Shown: positions 8,177-17,110 of the stretch, in pieces
Numbering within the stretch: the stretch's first letter is position 1
Layout: each line of letters starts with the position of its first letter
NCBI RefSeq assembly: GCF_001306145.1
Contig: NZ_LGKO01000002.1
Span: forward strand, 1,054,001-1,118,000
DNA length: 64,000 bases
Source of the DNA: Thermanaerothrix daxensis
GTDB lineage: Bacteria; Chloroflexota; Anaerolineae; Anaerolineales; Anaerolineaceae
Direction of reading: 5' to 3'
Notes under the pieces: model-generated
What the model was told of the DNA's origin: nothing
The model's database searches: none
What the model saw: the letters and a program-made list of their open reading frames with translations, nothing else
Position numbers and translations under genes: made by a program

Positions 8177-9673
8177 TCAAGACTCTGACTTTTTTCTCAC
8201 ATCTGAACTAGATTCTACCGCATCTGTCTCGGGTTTGTCAGTTCCTGTAGCACCCTCGGTTTCGGGAGCGGGAGAGGTATCTGTCTGGGTTTCACCAACG
8301 GAAGATTCCGGGGTCAACGTCCCTTCACCGGATGCCTGGGCTTCGCTCTTTTCGAATTGCCCGCTAGCAATGGCCTTGAGACGCTCGATCAGTTCACCGA
8401 CCATTTCGTTGCTGAGGCGGCGTTCCAGTTCTATGGAAATGCGGTTGCCCAGTCGTTTTTGTTCGCGTTTGGGCAAGCGCGAAATATCTCCAACGAGACT
8501 CTCAACAGCCCGTTGGTAAGCCTCTTGGGAGAGTTGAATATTTTCCTGTTGGATGAGTTTATCTACCAGGAGACGACGCTCAAGGCTCTGAATGGCAGCC
8601 GGACGGACGGTTTCATTGATAAAGGTTTGTGGATCCTTATTAGTGATGCGCAGGTAGGATTCGAGATTGAGCCCGTAATTGCGAAGTTCCGACTCCCAAC
8701 GCGCGAGTTGGCGCGAGATTTCTTCGTCAACGAGTTGGGGTGGGTACTTGAAAGTGGCCTGCTCGCGAATGCGATTCAGCATTTGCTCGGCCAATTCATT
8801 GTCGGCTTCGGCGCGATGACTGGCTTCAAGGACTGTACGAACACGTTTGCGAAGATCATCCACAGAGTTTAGGTCTGGAAACACAGATTGAATAAACTCA
8901 TCTGTGAGTTCGGGGACATTCAACTTTTTAACGCTTTGCACCATGACCCGGTACATCACCTTTTTACCCCGCAGGTTCTCATCCTCCCAATTTTCTGGAA
9001 ATTCGTGGACAAAGGAGGTCTCCTGATCCGCGGCGAGTCCAATCAAGTACGTTGAGAAGCCCGGGAAAGGTCGTTCCGTTTCAGGTTTTCTGCCAATCAG
9101 ATACTCTGATGCTTCGGGCTCAGAAAAAGTCGAGGGCGTTTCTTCACCTTCCAGAATGGCCCACTGGTATTTAACGTACACCACGTCACCATCCTGGGCC
9201 GGTCGTTCGACTGGTTCTGCCACCGCATTGGCGAGTAAGATATTTTGAATGTACTCTTCGATCTCTTCTTCTGAGACTGTTGCGGCTTGGGATTCAATGC
9301 GAATGTTATGATAATCACCCAGTTCCACAACAGGTTCTAGGGGTACCACAAAAGCCAAGCGTAAAGGCTCTCGGCTCAGGATGCTGTCTAAACGTCCTGG
9401 TGCTCCAGGGGTGACTTCAGCGGTCATCAGGACATCCCCGTATTTATCATCAATCAACATCTCAATCGCCAGTTCTTCGATGGCCTCGTTTCCCACGGTC
9501 CGACGCACCATCTCGAGGGGGGCTTTACCCGGCCGGAAACCAGGAATGCGCACCCTTTCGCCTAATCGTTTGGTAGCTTTACGCTTGTAGTCTTCCCAAA
9601 CCTCAGGTTCAAACTCGGCCACAATATAGACCTGATGGTCGTCGCGTTGCGTTTTCTCGATGATGTTCACCAC
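8177..9673 (-). CDS. tig: trigger factor, ribosome-associated chaperone
   Basis: Nascent-chain chaperone and peptidyl-prolyl isomerase. The ribosome-binding signature is visible as GFRPGKAP near residues 45-52 (family GFRxGKxP). A PPIase domain follows (about 160-245, [11 protein letters not shown] to [13 protein letters not shown]), then the helical substrate-binding arms. The protein is 498 residues, some 60 more than typical, because of a C-terminal tail from about 440 that is low-complexity, rich in Ser, Thr, Glu and Pro. Translation starts at GTG (9673, or the adjacent GTG 9670). Transcription is probably from the tRNA-Leu promoter at 9806-9834, so tRNA, tig and clpP would form one unit. 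Confidence 0.93.
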   Translation of the reverse strand: MVNIIEKTQRDDHQVYIVAEFEPEVWEDYKRKATKRLGERVRIPGFRPGKAPLEMVRRTVGNEAIEELAIEMLIDDKYGDVLMTAEVTPGAPGRLDSILSREPLRLAFVVPLEPVVELGDYHNIRIESQAATVSEEEIEEYIQNILLANAVAEPVERPAQDGDVVYVKYQWAILEGEETPSTFSEPEASEYLIGRKPETERPFPGFSTYLIGLAADQETSFVHEFPENWEDENLRGKKVMYRVMVQSVKKLNVPELTDEFIQSVFPDLNSVDDLRKRVRTVLEASHRAEADNELAEQMLNRIREQATFKYPPQLVDEEISRQLARWESELRNYGLNLESYLRITNKDPQTFINETVRPAAIQSLERRLLVDKLIQQENIQLSQEAYQRAVESLVGDISRLPKREQKRLGNRISIELERRLSNEMVGELIERLKAIASGQFEKSEAQASGEGTLTPESSVGETQTDTSPAPETEGATGTDKPETDAVESSSDVRKKSES

Positions 9674-9709
9674 CTATGATTATCCTTTCGTATAGTGATT
9701 TTTTCGATT

Positions 9710-9794
9710 TGGTGGGGAAGGCGGGACTCGAACCCGCACGCCTCGCGGCACGTGATCCTAAGTCACGCCTGTCTGCCAGTTCCAGCACTTCCCC
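9710..9794 (-). tRNA. tRNA-Leu (anticodon TAG)
   Basis: Folds by eye into a class II tRNA: acceptor stem GGGGAAG/CTTCCCC, a seven-base anticodon loop CTTAGGA closed by GTGA/TCAC with anticodon TAG, a long variable arm, and a T arm GCGGG-TTCGAGT-CCCGC. Discriminator A and a genomically encoded CCA end at 9710. The long variable arm together with TAG identifies leucine. It stands between its promoter and tig. Confidence 0.95.
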
Positions 9795-9805
9795 TGGCTG
9801 GCGAA

Positions 9806-9834
9806 ATTATAAGCAATACTACTCCAGGCGTCAA
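9806..9834 (-). promoter_or_regulatory. sigma-70 type promoter for tRNA-Leu and probably tig-clpP
   Basis: Minus-strand TTGACG (9834-9829), a 17-base spacer and TATAAT (9811-9806). The -10 box ends 11 bases before the mature tRNA 5' end. No other clear promoter lies between the tRNA and tig. Confidence 0.75.
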
Positions 9835-9966
9835 TGACCCCTGCTTTCGGAGGCTATGCCTATGGCCCTAAGGACTGGTAAAAGACTGTTTTGGGTTACC
9901 TTCTCTTTTAGAAAATAATGGCTATAATCTGAGCCAATTGACAATTTTAACTTGCTTGGAGGATCA

Positions 9967-10398
9967 TTGAGTCGGGTTATTCAGACAGATGGCGTAGGAA
10001 AACAGCGTCAAACCTTGGTACGGTCATTGGCCTTGGCCGTACGTGAATTGATGCAGCAGGGAACAATCAACGCGCAAACGCGGGATTTGGTGGCTTTCCT
10101 GGTACTGGCGATGGAAGAAATTGCTCAAAATATTGATGAAACGGTCAAAGCCTGGGAAAAACGGGGGTATTGGCTCAAGGCTGATCGCTTTCGATTGGAT
10201 TGGGAGTGGACGCAGGTGTTGAGCCATCGTTTGCGAGAGGCGCTTGCTGAGGAAGACTGGGAAGGGATTGCGCGTCTGGTTGGTGAGGTGGCTTCCCGGA
10301 TCGGTCATGTGCAACTCCCAGTACGGCATCGCCTGGGAGAACCCTGGAAAGGGGCTTGGGAGAAATTGCGGGCGAAGTCTCGAGCAATTCAGCAATAA
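9967..10398 (+). CDS. hypothetical helical protein
   Basis: I do not recognise this protein. It is about 143 residues, predicted mostly alpha-helical from its Leu/Ala/Arg/Glu-rich heptads, with no membrane segment, signal peptide or cysteine cluster. The region WEKRGYWLKADRFRLDWEW is rich in aromatic and basic residues and might bind a nucleic acid or protein partner. The start is taken as TTG at 9967 behind GGAGG, four to five bases away; a TTG at 9952 is also in frame. A TATAAT at 9923-9928 is a likely -10 box. It is a single gene convergent with ftsH and ends at the shared terminator at 10401. Confidence 0.7.
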   Translation: MSRVIQTDGVGKQRQTLVRSLALAVRELMQQGTINAQTRDLVAFLVLAMEEIAQNIDETVKAWEKRGYWLKADRFRLDWEWTQVLSHRLREALAEEDWEGIARLVGEVASRIGHVQLPVRHRLGEPWKGAWEKLRAKSRAIQQ

Positions 10399-10400
10399 AA

Positions 10401-10427
10401 AGAGCGCCTGCCCAAGGCAGGCGCTCT
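10401..10427. terminator. bidirectional terminator between hypothetical gene and ftsH
   Basis: Perfect 12-base-pair stem AGAGCGCCTGCC with a three-base loop, preceded by an A-run, which is a T-run for minus-strand transcripts, at 10397-10401. It serves the end of ftsH best and probably also the plus-strand gene. Confidence 0.8.
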
Positions 10428-10447
10428 TCAAAATCCTATTGAGAAGG

Positions 10448-12307
10448 CTAGTTGTTGGAGACCATGCTGGGGATACCGCTGTGTTTGGGTACTGGCGGGG
10501 GGAAGATGGCTTCAAACTCTTCCCGTGAAAGAGTCTCAACTTCTAGCAGGCGCTGGGCAACCGCATCTAGTTTATCGCGGTACTGGATAAGTAATTGGCG
10601 TGCCTTCTGGTAAGCCTCATTTACCAAGCGGCGTACCTCACGGTCTATTTGCTCGGCTACGGCTTCGGAATAGTCGCGCTGTTCAGCAATTTCACGGCCA
10701 AGGAAGATGAGTTCCTCTTTCTGCCCGTACACCATTGGCCCAAGTTCTTCACTCATGCCCAGACGCGTTACCATAGTCCGTGCCAGTTGGGTAACCCGTT
10801 CCAGGTCATTGCCAGCCCCGGATGTGATATCGTCAAACACCAGCTCCTCGGCTGCCCGTCCACCTAGCAGGCCGACCATCTCAGCGATCAGTTTTTTCCG
10901 AGGCATCAGGGTGCGATCCTCTTGCGGTAGCGAGAGTGTATAACCAGCGGCCATTCCACGGGCAATAATAGATACCTTCTGTACCGGGTCGGCTTCAGGC
11001 AGGGCGTTCATGACCACGGCATGCCCCGCCTCGTGATAGGCGATGATTCGTTTCTCTTCCTGACTGATCAGGCGGCTCTTGCGTTCTGGCCCGGCAATTA
11101 CGCGCTCAATGGCTTCCTCAAATTCGGCCATCGAAATGCTTTTCCGATTGCGCCGTGCGGCTAGAATAGCGGCTTCATTGACGAGGTTCTCCAGATCAGC
11201 ACCTACGAATCCAGGGGTGGCACGTGCCAAGATGGAGAGGTCCACGTCGCTGTCCAGAGGTTTTCCCTTGACATGGACACGCAAAATGGCCTCTCGCCCG
11301 CGCACATCAGGCCGATCAAGCACCACCCGGCGATCGAAGCGTCCGGGGCGCAAGAGAGCAGGATCAAGGATGTCGGGGCGGTTTGTGGCTGCCATGATGA
11401 TGATGTTGGTGTCAGTGTCGAAGCCATCCATCTCGACCAACAACTGGTTAAGCGTTTGCTCGCGCTCGTCATGACTGCCACCGAGTCCTGCGCCACGTTG
11501 GCGCCCCACAGCGTCAATCTCATCTACGAAGACAATGCAGGGCGAATGACGTTTGGCTTGGTCAAATAGGTCACGCACTCGGCTTGCACCCACACCGACG
11601 AACATTTCCACAAATTCAGAGCCGGAAATCGAGAAAAAGGGGACACCGGCTTCACCAGAGACGGCTTTGGCTAAAAGGGTTTTCCCGGTACCAGGGGGCC
11701 CTACCAGGAGCACGCCTTTAGGAATTCGAGCCCCCAGCGCGATGAACTTTTGAGGTTCACGTAGGAATTCAACTACCTCTTTCAACTCCTCCTTCGCCTC
11801 ATCCACGCCTGCTACATCTGCGAATGTGACCGTGGGATGATCGCCCGTGAACATGCGTGCTCGGGATTTGCCAAAGGACATGGCAGCATTGTTAGTGCCC
11901 TGGGCTTGACGAAAGATGAAGAAGAACGCCCCGATCAGGATGAGGAAGGGGAGAATGTACCCAAGGGCTGTAATGACTCCCAACCAGGGGCTTGGTGGCT
12001 TGATGATAATGCTGATGTTATTCGGATGTAGTTGCTCCTGAGTTACGCCCAGGTGGAGCAATTGCTCAACCAGCGTGGCATCTGCCTCTTTTGTAGAGAT
12101 TGCCTCTGTCAGGTCTTTGTATACAACCCGTAGACGATTCTCATTCTCCTCAATCTTGCTAACACGACCCTGCTTAATATCTTCGGCTAACTGATTGATA
12201 GAAACCTCAGAAGTAGTTCCCCGCTGGCTGAAATTGTAGACCACCATGACAATGATAGCTACAAACAGCAGCAGGTAAATGATGTAGGATTGGTTACGTG
12301 AATTCAC
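10448..12307 (-). CDS. ftsH: ATP-dependent zinc metalloprotease FtsH
   Basis: Membrane-anchored AAA+ protease that degrades misfolded membrane proteins and some regulators. Order: transmembrane segment at about 8-26, extracytoplasmic domain, second membrane segment at about 109-133, AAA module with Walker A GPPGTGKT at 203-210, Walker [13 protein letters not shown] and the second-region-of-homology arginines ([16 protein letters not shown]), then the M41 peptidase with the zinc motif HEAGH. Length 619 is typical. The C-terminal tail is short. It is transcribed alone; a TATAAT on the minus strand near 12370 is a candidate -10 box without a good -35. Confidence 0.96.
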   Translation of the reverse strand: MNSRNQSYIIYLLLFVAIIVMVVYNFSQRGTTSEVSINQLAEDIKQGRVSKIEENENRLRVVYKDLTEAISTKEADATLVEQLLHLGVTQEQLHPNNISIIIKPPSPWLGVITALGYILPFLILIGAFFFIFRQAQGTNNAAMSFGKSRARMFTGDHPTVTFADVAGVDEAKEELKEVVEFLREPQKFIALGARIPKGVLLVGPPGTGKTLLAKAVSGEAGVPFFSISGSEFVEMFVGVGASRVRDLFDQAKRHSPCIVFVDEIDAVGRQRGAGLGGSHDEREQTLNQLLVEMDGFDTDTNIIIMAATNRPDILDPALLRPGRFDRRVVLDRPDVRGREAILRVHVKGKPLDSDVDLSILARATPGFVGADLENLVNEAAILAARRNRKSISMAEFEEAIERVIAGPERKSRLISQEEKRIIAYHEAGHAVVMNALPEADPVQKVSIIARGMAAGYTLSLPQEDRTLMPRKKLIAEMVGLLGGRAAEELVFDDITSGAGNDLERVTQLARTMVTRLGMSEELGPMVYGQKEELIFLGREIAEQRDYSEAVAEQIDREVRRLVNEAYQKARQLLIQYRDKLDAVAQRLLEVETLSREEFEAIFPPPVPKHSGIPSMVSNN

Positions 12308-12434
12308 ACTGACCTCCGTCAGTTCTTAAACCTGTAAGGTTCATTTGCATTGGATGTGTTCTGGTGGAATTATACCAATCTCGGCATCAGGATACCAGGA
12401 ATTGCAAAACCGGTTTTTGGCTATTGTAGATACT

Positions 12435-12463
12435 TTGACAAGTCACATGGGGTTATATATACT
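12435..12463 (+). promoter_or_regulatory. consensus sigma-70 type promoter
   Basis: TTGACA (12435-12440), 17-base spacer, TATACT (12458-12463). It lies 29 bases before the ATG at 12492 and inside the longer reading frame that could begin at 12345, so it argues for the shorter gene. Confidence 0.75.
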
Positions 12464-12491
12464 CAAAATATCCCGGGTGAGGAGAGAGAAA

Positions 12492-13418
12492 ATGCTTGAA
12501 GAAGGTGTGGAATCGCAAGGGGTAGAAGTTGAAGAAGATACCCCAGATATTATCCAGCCAGATGTTTCACTAGATGATATTACTGATAAATCGGCCAACT
12601 CTCCATCCCCTAGTGGTAACTGGCCAGTGGCTATAAATGAGGGTTCTGAAGAAAAAGAACCGAAAAGGAGTGGCGACTGGGATGAAGTGTACCCCGGGGT
12701 CTTCATGGACCGTGTGGATAAAGCCCGGAAGAGCATTCAATCTAGCCTCAACAACCCCCAGAAGGCAATGGCCTTTCTCGATCTGCTGGAAAAGGCCCAG
12801 AATCTGGTTAGCCAGGGATCTGAGTATTACGAAGAGGCTGAGCGCCTGTTGAGCGAAGTGGAGTACCATCTTGCCTTCATGGAAAGGATGAGAAGGGCTT
12901 CCCAAAGGGTCGGGTTTCCGTTGTTTCTTTACGAGGTCTTATGGTTCGGGGTGTTTGCTTGGGGGTTGGTGCAAATTAACCTGGCACCGACTTACGAGGC
13001 CATTCGAAGCGCCAGTCCCATCGCTGAGGTAAACCTGATACATCTATTAAGTAGCCTGATTTGGGGCGGATTGGGTGGCGTAGTGGGAGCGCTTTACGCG
13101 TTATGGAAACACATTGCCAAAGAACAGGATTTTGACCCCCAATTTGCTTTGTGGTATCTCACCAATCCTGTCTTGGGGATTATGCTCGGAGGATTTGTTT
13201 TCCTTGTCATTCAGGCAGGTTTCTTCTCCTTGACCGCAGGAGTTGAACCCGGGCTTAATATTCGTTCAGCCTTTGTTATCTATGTGCTGGCGTGGATTTC
13301 CGGTTTTAAGCAGAACGTGGTTTATGAAATTGTGCGTCGCATTCTGGATGTTTTTCGCGTCGAAGCCCCAACTCCGGTTTCAGGTGCCAGTTCAGGTGGT
13401 GATGCAGAACGGAGTTAA
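12492..13418 (+). CDS. hypothetical membrane protein with acidic N-terminal region
   Basis: Not a family I recognise. The 308-residue protein has an acidic disordered N-terminal part (residues 1-70), a helical segment (about 80-145, EKAQNLVSQGSEYYEEAERLL) that looks like a TPR-like or coiled helix pair, and about four hydrophobic segments between 155 and 285, including one Gly-rich (IWGGLGGVVGALYALW). It ends with a short cytoplasmic tail. GGAGAG precedes ATG 12492, and the promoter at 12435 supports this start. The four-base overlap of its stop with the convergent HAD-DinB gene (13415-13418) is a shared TTAA. Function unknown. Confidence 0.75.
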   Translation: MLEEGVESQGVEVEEDTPDIIQPDVSLDDITDKSANSPSPSGNWPVAINEGSEEKEPKRSGDWDEVYPGVFMDRVDKARKSIQSSLNNPQKAMAFLDLLEKAQNLVSQGSEYYEEAERLLSEVEYHLAFMERMRRASQRVGFPLFLYEVLWFGVFAWGLVQINLAPTYEAIRSASPIAEVNLIHLLSSLIWGGLGGVVGALYALWKHIAKEQDFDPQFALWYLTNPVLGIMLGGFVFLVIQAGFFSLTAGVEPGLNIRSAFVIYVLAWISGFKQNVVYEIVRRILDVFRVEAPTPVSGASSGGDAERS

Positions 13419-14635
13419 GATGGACTGTGCCACTGTATTTGATCTATTGTGGCACCGATTTGACGAATGTGGGTGCGATCGTGAGTCACCACGAACTCCA
13501 TAATTTCTTGTAGGGTAGTGGGGCCGAAAATGGCGTGACGTGCCGGTCGTTGCCAATCGGTGGGAGAAAGGGTTTCAAGTCGCTCGAGAATTTTAGTACG
13601 CGAGGTCGTGAAGGTTTCCAGGGCTTCACGCCCGTCCTGGAGGTGGTAGTTGCGCGTTGTAGCCCAATTGTCGGTGTCAATTCCGGGGATGAAAGGATTT
13701 TCGTCGTTCAGCAGAAGATCCAGGCGAGGTAAATTGACTTCAGCGTCAACATCACGTAAGTGACAGATGACCTCATTAACTGCCCATTCTTGAGGCGCGG
13801 GGCGTTGTGTCCATTGGGATGGAGGTAGAGAGCGAGTCAGATTCTCAATGGCGGCTGGTGTGGCCGCGAGAGCGGCCATAATGGCGGCTGGTGTTTTGAT
13901 CTCAAGGCTCTTTCCGGCTTTTTCTACCTCATCCAACCAATCCAGGACGCCTGTGAAGGGACCCTGACGGCTGAGGGGGTGTTGTTGTATTCCATTGGGG
14001 TGGGGAGATGCAATGACCCAGTAGGTTGGAAGCCCAAGCGCTTCGGCCGGGAGAATATCTTCTTCGGCGCTGTTTCCTATCATGACCGCGGCTCCTTCGG
14101 GCCACCGCAGTGTGGCTAAAATCTCGGCCATGAAGGCTGGATGCGGTTTACAAAAGTGGAAAGTTTCGTAGTCGGGTATTAGAGTAAATGGATACTTTTC
14201 AGGTGGGAGCAAAGCCCACCGTAAGCGTTCTAGAATGGCTTTACGTGGAAAAAGTGGGTTAGTAGCCACGACGACACGATGGCCTCGGGCTAGAGCCTTT
14301 TCCACAAGGTCAACCGCTTCTGGACGAGGCTGTGTGTAAGTACGCAAAGAGGGAAAGACATTGGCGTAAAAATCATCTATGGGCTGTTGAAGGCGGGCTT
14401 GAGGAATTCCCAATCCAGGGTAAAAATGCGCATCAAAGGTGGCCTTTAGGCTTCCCTGCGGGGTTTTCTTTTGATACATAGCCCGTGTCGCCGTCAAAAG
14501 TTGCCCGATTAACTTCTCCGGTGCAACAAAATGCCTCAGATGTTCAGCCAAAGACCTGAGATAGGCTTCCTGAAACAGTTCGGCGTTGTTGATTAAGAGC
14601 GTGTCATCAAGATCAATAAGAAGGGTCAGTGTCAT
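13415..14635 (-). CDS. fusion protein: HAD-like hydrolase plus DinB-like domain
   Basis: Residues 1 to about 235 form a haloacid-dehalogenase-type hydrolase: DLDDTLL carries the nucleophile, VVVATNPLFPRKA is motif II, and MIGNSAEEDILPAEALG supplies the metal-binding acids. After a linker, residues about 250-400 look like a DinB/DfsA-type four-helix bundle: PPSQWTQRPAPQEWAVNEVI with the following CHLRDVD, then FVVTHDRTHIRQI; the spaced histidines are those that bind a divalent metal in DinB proteins. Related DinB-fold enzymes include mycothiol- and bacillithiol-dependent transferases. No substrate can be inferred. ATG overlaps the stop of the upstream eight-cysteine gene as TAATG, so the two are translationally coupled and probably downstream of efp. 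Confidence 0.8.
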   Translation of the reverse strand: MTLTLLIDLDDTLLINNAELFQEAYLRSLAEHLRHFVAPEKLIGQLLTATRAMYQKKTPQGSLKATFDAHFYPGLGIPQARLQQPIDDFYANVFPSLRTYTQPRPEAVDLVEKALARGHRVVVATNPLFPRKAILERLRWALLPPEKYPFTLIPDYETFHFCKPHPAFMAEILATLRWPEGAAVMIGNSAEEDILPAEALGLPTYWVIASPHPNGIQQHPLSRQGPFTGVLDWLDEVEKAGKSLEIKTPAAIMAALAATPAAIENLTRSLPPSQWTQRPAPQEWAVNEVICHLRDVDAEVNLPRLDLLLNDENPFIPGIDTDNWATTRNYHLQDGREALETFTTSRTKILERLETLSPTDWQRPARHAIFGPTTLQEIMEFVVTHDRTHIRQIGATIDQIQWHSPS

Positions 14636-14967
14636 TAGCCGTGTTCAGAAATAGAAAAGGGGATTGGATGACATTCACCGCAGCCAACTTCAGGGTGGGC
14701 TACTTCCTGGTGAACCTTCTGACAGAAGGCGCTGACGCGTACCCGTTTGCGCAACCCCAGCCATTGGCGTTCTACCCAGGCACGTAGGACCATATGCTCA
14801 CAGGCATTAGCCTGGGTAATACGAGGGACCGGGCATGTACGGCACAGGGTAGGTGCCCAGTTATTGGGGGGTGCGGCTGGGCTGATCAGACGGCATTCTT
14901 CCTGGTTACGACCGCGGTAGTAATTTCCGTAGAAGAAAGGGCACTCAGCCCCGGCTGGGGTGCGCAT
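14635..14967 (-). CDS. uncharacterised eight-cysteine protein
   Basis: A 110-residue soluble protein without a family I can name. It contains eight cysteines at 9, 25, 42, 45, 56, 82, 96 and 99, including CRTCP and CGEC, plus several histidines, a pattern that suggests one or two metal sites (zinc or iron-sulfur). The middle (MVLRAWVERQWLGLRKRVRV) is strongly basic and aromatic, compatible with RNA or DNA binding, which is an inference. It begins 28 bases after efp and runs into the HAD-DinB gene with a TAATG overlap, so it sits in an efp operon. No obvious ribosome binding site is seen before ATG 14967. Confidence 0.65.
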   Translation of the reverse strand: MRTPAGAECPFFYGNYYRGRNQEECRLISPAAPPNNWAPTLCRTCPVPRITQANACEHMVLRAWVERQWLGLRKRVRVSAFCQKVHQEVAHPEVGCGECHPIPFSISEHG

Positions 14968-14995
14968 GGCAATTTACTGGTTTACCGATATCTTC

Positions 14996-15559
14996 TCACG
15001 CCTGGACGCGTGTTACATATTCGCCAGTGCGGGTGTCCACTCGGATGATGTCACCCGTCTCTACGAACGCGGGCACCTGGATCTGCATACCGGTTTCCAC
15101 CGTTACCGTTTTTGTGACGCCGGTTGCTGTATCGCCTTTCACAGCTATATCTGCCTGGATGACTTTAAGATCTACGGTGGTGGGAAGTTCAATATCTAAA
15201 GGCTCGTTGTTGTAGAAGGTGAGTTTTACTTCCAAGTTTTCTTTCAGAAAGCCAGCAGATTCACCTAGAATTTCGGCCCGGATGGGGTATTGCTCAAAAG
15301 TTTCTGTGTCCATGAAGTAGTAAGTGTCCCCATCGTTGTAGAGATATTGCGCTGTATGATAGTCCAGACGGACGTCTTGCACACGTTCCCCGGAAACGAA
15401 CGTTTTCTCGATAGTGGCTCCCGAACGGAGATTGCGGGCTTTAATGCGAATGATGGCATTCCCGCGACCTGGTTTGTGATGGTGGTATTCCAGGACTTTA
15501 TAAAGATTCCCGTCGAGTTCGAAGGTCACACCTTTGCGAAGATCACTTACGTCAATCAT
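14996..15559 (-). CDS. efp: translation elongation factor P
   Basis: Relieves ribosomes stalled on proline runs. The 187 residues show the three beta-barrel domains of EF-P: a KOW-like N-terminal domain whose loop is YHHHKPGRGNA, with the Lys at the position that is post-translationally modified in many bacteria, then the two OB-like domains ending with TGEYVTRVQA. No epmA/epmB or other known modification gene is visible in the window. GGGAG lies before ATG. It heads a small operon with the eight-cysteine protein and the HAD-DinB fusion. Confidence 0.95.
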   Translation of the reverse strand: MIDVSDLRKGVTFELDGNLYKVLEYHHHKPGRGNAIIRIKARNLRSGATIEKTFVSGERVQDVRLDYHTAQYLYNDGDTYYFMDTETFEQYPIRAEILGESAGFLKENLEVKLTFYNNEPLDIELPTTVDLKVIQADIAVKGDTATGVTKTVTVETGMQIQVPAFVETGDIIRVDTRTGEYVTRVQA

Positions 15560-15656
15560 GATGAAAACTCCCTTTATTTCTGGTGGCTAACTTTTCAGGG
15601 CGGATTATAGCGCATGGAATAGGGCTTGACAAGTCGGACTACGGTAATGTTAAAAA

Positions 15657-15686
15657 TTTTCCCCCTCGTTCTCTCGAGGGGGAAAA
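15657..15686 (-). terminator. intrinsic terminator after hpf
   Basis: Twelve-base-pair stem TTTTCCCCCTCG/CGAGGGGGAAAA with a six-base loop, followed on the minus strand by T's (TTTTTAA). It lies just past the hpf stop at 15701 and isolates it from efp. Confidence 0.8.
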
Positions 15687-15700
15687 TCGAAGTGGCTTGC

Positions 15701-16273
15701 TTATCCAATCTTTGGCTCGATGAGGCCGTAAGTCCCATCTCGCCGCCGATAGAGCACGTTTATGGCGTTTGTGTTGGCATTATAAAACACAAAGAAATTT
15801 TCGTGACCCAAGAGCTTCATTTGTTCGATGGCTTCCAGTTCGTCCATGGGTGCCAGTGTGAAGGTCTTGCGGCGGGCAATAATGGGCATTTCTTCCTCCT
15901 CCATCTCTTCTTCCGGAGGTGCCACCACGCCAGCCACCGCAGAAGCCGGGGTGCCATCACCTCGACCTCGGTAGTGTTTTCCTTTGTAGCGTGAAATTTG
16001 ACGCTGCATTTTATCAACTGCTTCGTCAATGGCAGCAAAGATATCATCAGAGCGTTCCTCTACGCGCAGTATGAACCCACGGCCGCGTAAAGTGATCTGA
16101 GCAACCTGACGATCGGCTGCGTTGCGAGCCGATTTTACATAAGCCAGGTCAACGCGCGTTTCTTCCACGTCATTAATCATCCGATCGAGTTTTGAAACCT
16201 TCTTGTTGACGTATTCTCTAATGCGGTCATTCAAGTCAATGTTACGCGTAAAGATTTCAATATTCATAGGCAT
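15701..16273 (-). CDS. hpf: ribosome hibernation promoting factor, long form
   Basis: Binds the small ribosomal subunit and pairs 70S ribosomes into inactive 100S dimers in slow growth. The N-terminal domain (about 1-100) has the RaiA/HPF fold signature MNIEIFTRNIDLNDRIREYV and a basic face; a Gly/Glu-rich linker (about 115-135) leads to the C-terminal dimerisation domain (ARRKTFTLAPMDELEAIEQM to YGLIEPK) found only in long HPF. Start chosen at ATG 16273, seven bases behind GGAGG, removing ten extra residues of the longer frame. It is monocistronic with its own terminator. Confidence 0.93.
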   Translation of the reverse strand: MPMNIEIFTRNIDLNDRIREYVNKKVSKLDRMINDVEETRVDLAYVKSARNAADRQVAQITLRGRGFILRVEERSDDIFAAIDEAVDKMQRQISRYKGKHYRGRGDGTPASAVAGVVAPPEEEMEEEEMPIIARRKTFTLAPMDELEAIEQMKLLGHENFFVFYNANTNAINVLYRRRDGTYGLIEPKIG

Positions 16274-16340
16274 AGGTTTTCCTCCATAAAAGTTCGCGCC
16301 CATTAAGTCTCACTGGTTCAGGGCTTATCTAAAGTATAAC

Positions 16341-17099
16341 TTAAAGTTGGTCGTCTGCATGTGAGATAGCCCGTGCCAGAGTCAGACCGTAAACAGCACT
16401 GGCACCGGCATCGAGCAAAGCCTCAGCACAAGCATTCAGGGTGGCGCCCGTGGTGAATACGTCGTCTACCAGCAAGATGTTGTATCCTGAGACACGGCGA
16501 GGGTCAGATTCAAAGGCTCCTTGAACATTCTTCCAACGTTCACTTGCGGATTGTCCTACCTGGCTGGGGGTTTCGCGACACTTTTTGAGGCCTCGGGATA
16601 CCAATGGCTTGTGTAGCGCCAGGGCTAGAGGTGCAGCCAATACACTCGCCTGGTTGTAACCGCGTTGTCGCTGGCGGGCAGGACTTAGGGGAACCGGAAT
16701 AATCAGATCAATGTTCCAGTGTTGGGGTAAAAAGGTGTGAAGAAGATCCGGGGTAAAGTGATCTCCAAGCCCCAAATTTCGATGATACTTGAGGCTTTGA
16801 ATGGCCTTACGCAGGGGACCCTGGTAAATGGCCCAGGAACGTATTCCATTCAGGGCTAAGGGCGTATTTTGGCATTGGGAACAATAAGTGTTTCCAGAGT
16901 TGAGGAGGGGGGTACCACAACAGTGGCATACCCGGTCCTGGTTGAGGCGCACGACCTGGGCCTCGCAGTTTGGACAGAAGCGAAAGCCCATTGCGCCACA
17001 GCCCGCACAAGTGGGAGGGAAGATCCAATCTATAGCCCTCCAGAAGCCACGATAAATGCTGAAAGGCCATGAGTAGGACGTGGTTAACCCCGTCGACAT
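16341..17099 (-). CDS. comF: ComF-family phosphoribosyltransferase-like protein
   Basis: ComF proteins act in DNA uptake and processing in naturally competent bacteria, although many homologues are in species not known to be competent. The N-terminal part has zinc-finger cysteine pairs (CAGCG, CPNC, CHCCG, CSQC), then a phosphoribosyltransferase fold with the PRPP motif ILLVDDVFTTGATLNAC near the C terminus. Length about 250 is normal. It starts 11 bases after tadC, so it may be co-transcribed with the Tad pilus genes. That arrangement hints at, but does not prove, a role linked to the pilus. Confidence 0.88.
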   Translation of the reverse strand: MSTGLTTSYSWPFSIYRGFWRAIDWIFPPTCAGCGAMGFRFCPNCEAQVVRLNQDRVCHCCGTPLLNSGNTYCSQCQNTPLALNGIRSWAIYQGPLRKAIQSLKYHRNLGLGDHFTPDLLHTFLPQHWNIDLIIPVPLSPARQRQRGYNQASVLAAPLALALHKPLVSRGLKKCRETPSQVGQSASERWKNVQGAFESDPRRVSGYNILLVDDVFTTGATLNACAEALLDAGASAVYGLTLARAISHADDQL

Positions 17100-17110
17100 A
17101 AAGGCCAGAT

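Noticed and set aside
10024-10539. Minus-strand 171-codon frame overlapping the 9967 gene and the ftsH end
   Set aside because: It crosses a strong terminator and both neighbouring genes; composition rich in Pro, Ser and Gln suggests a shadow.
12345-12491. Extended N terminus of the 12492 membrane protein
   Set aside because: A consensus promoter (12435-12463) lies inside it and the ATG at 12492 has a good ribosome binding site.
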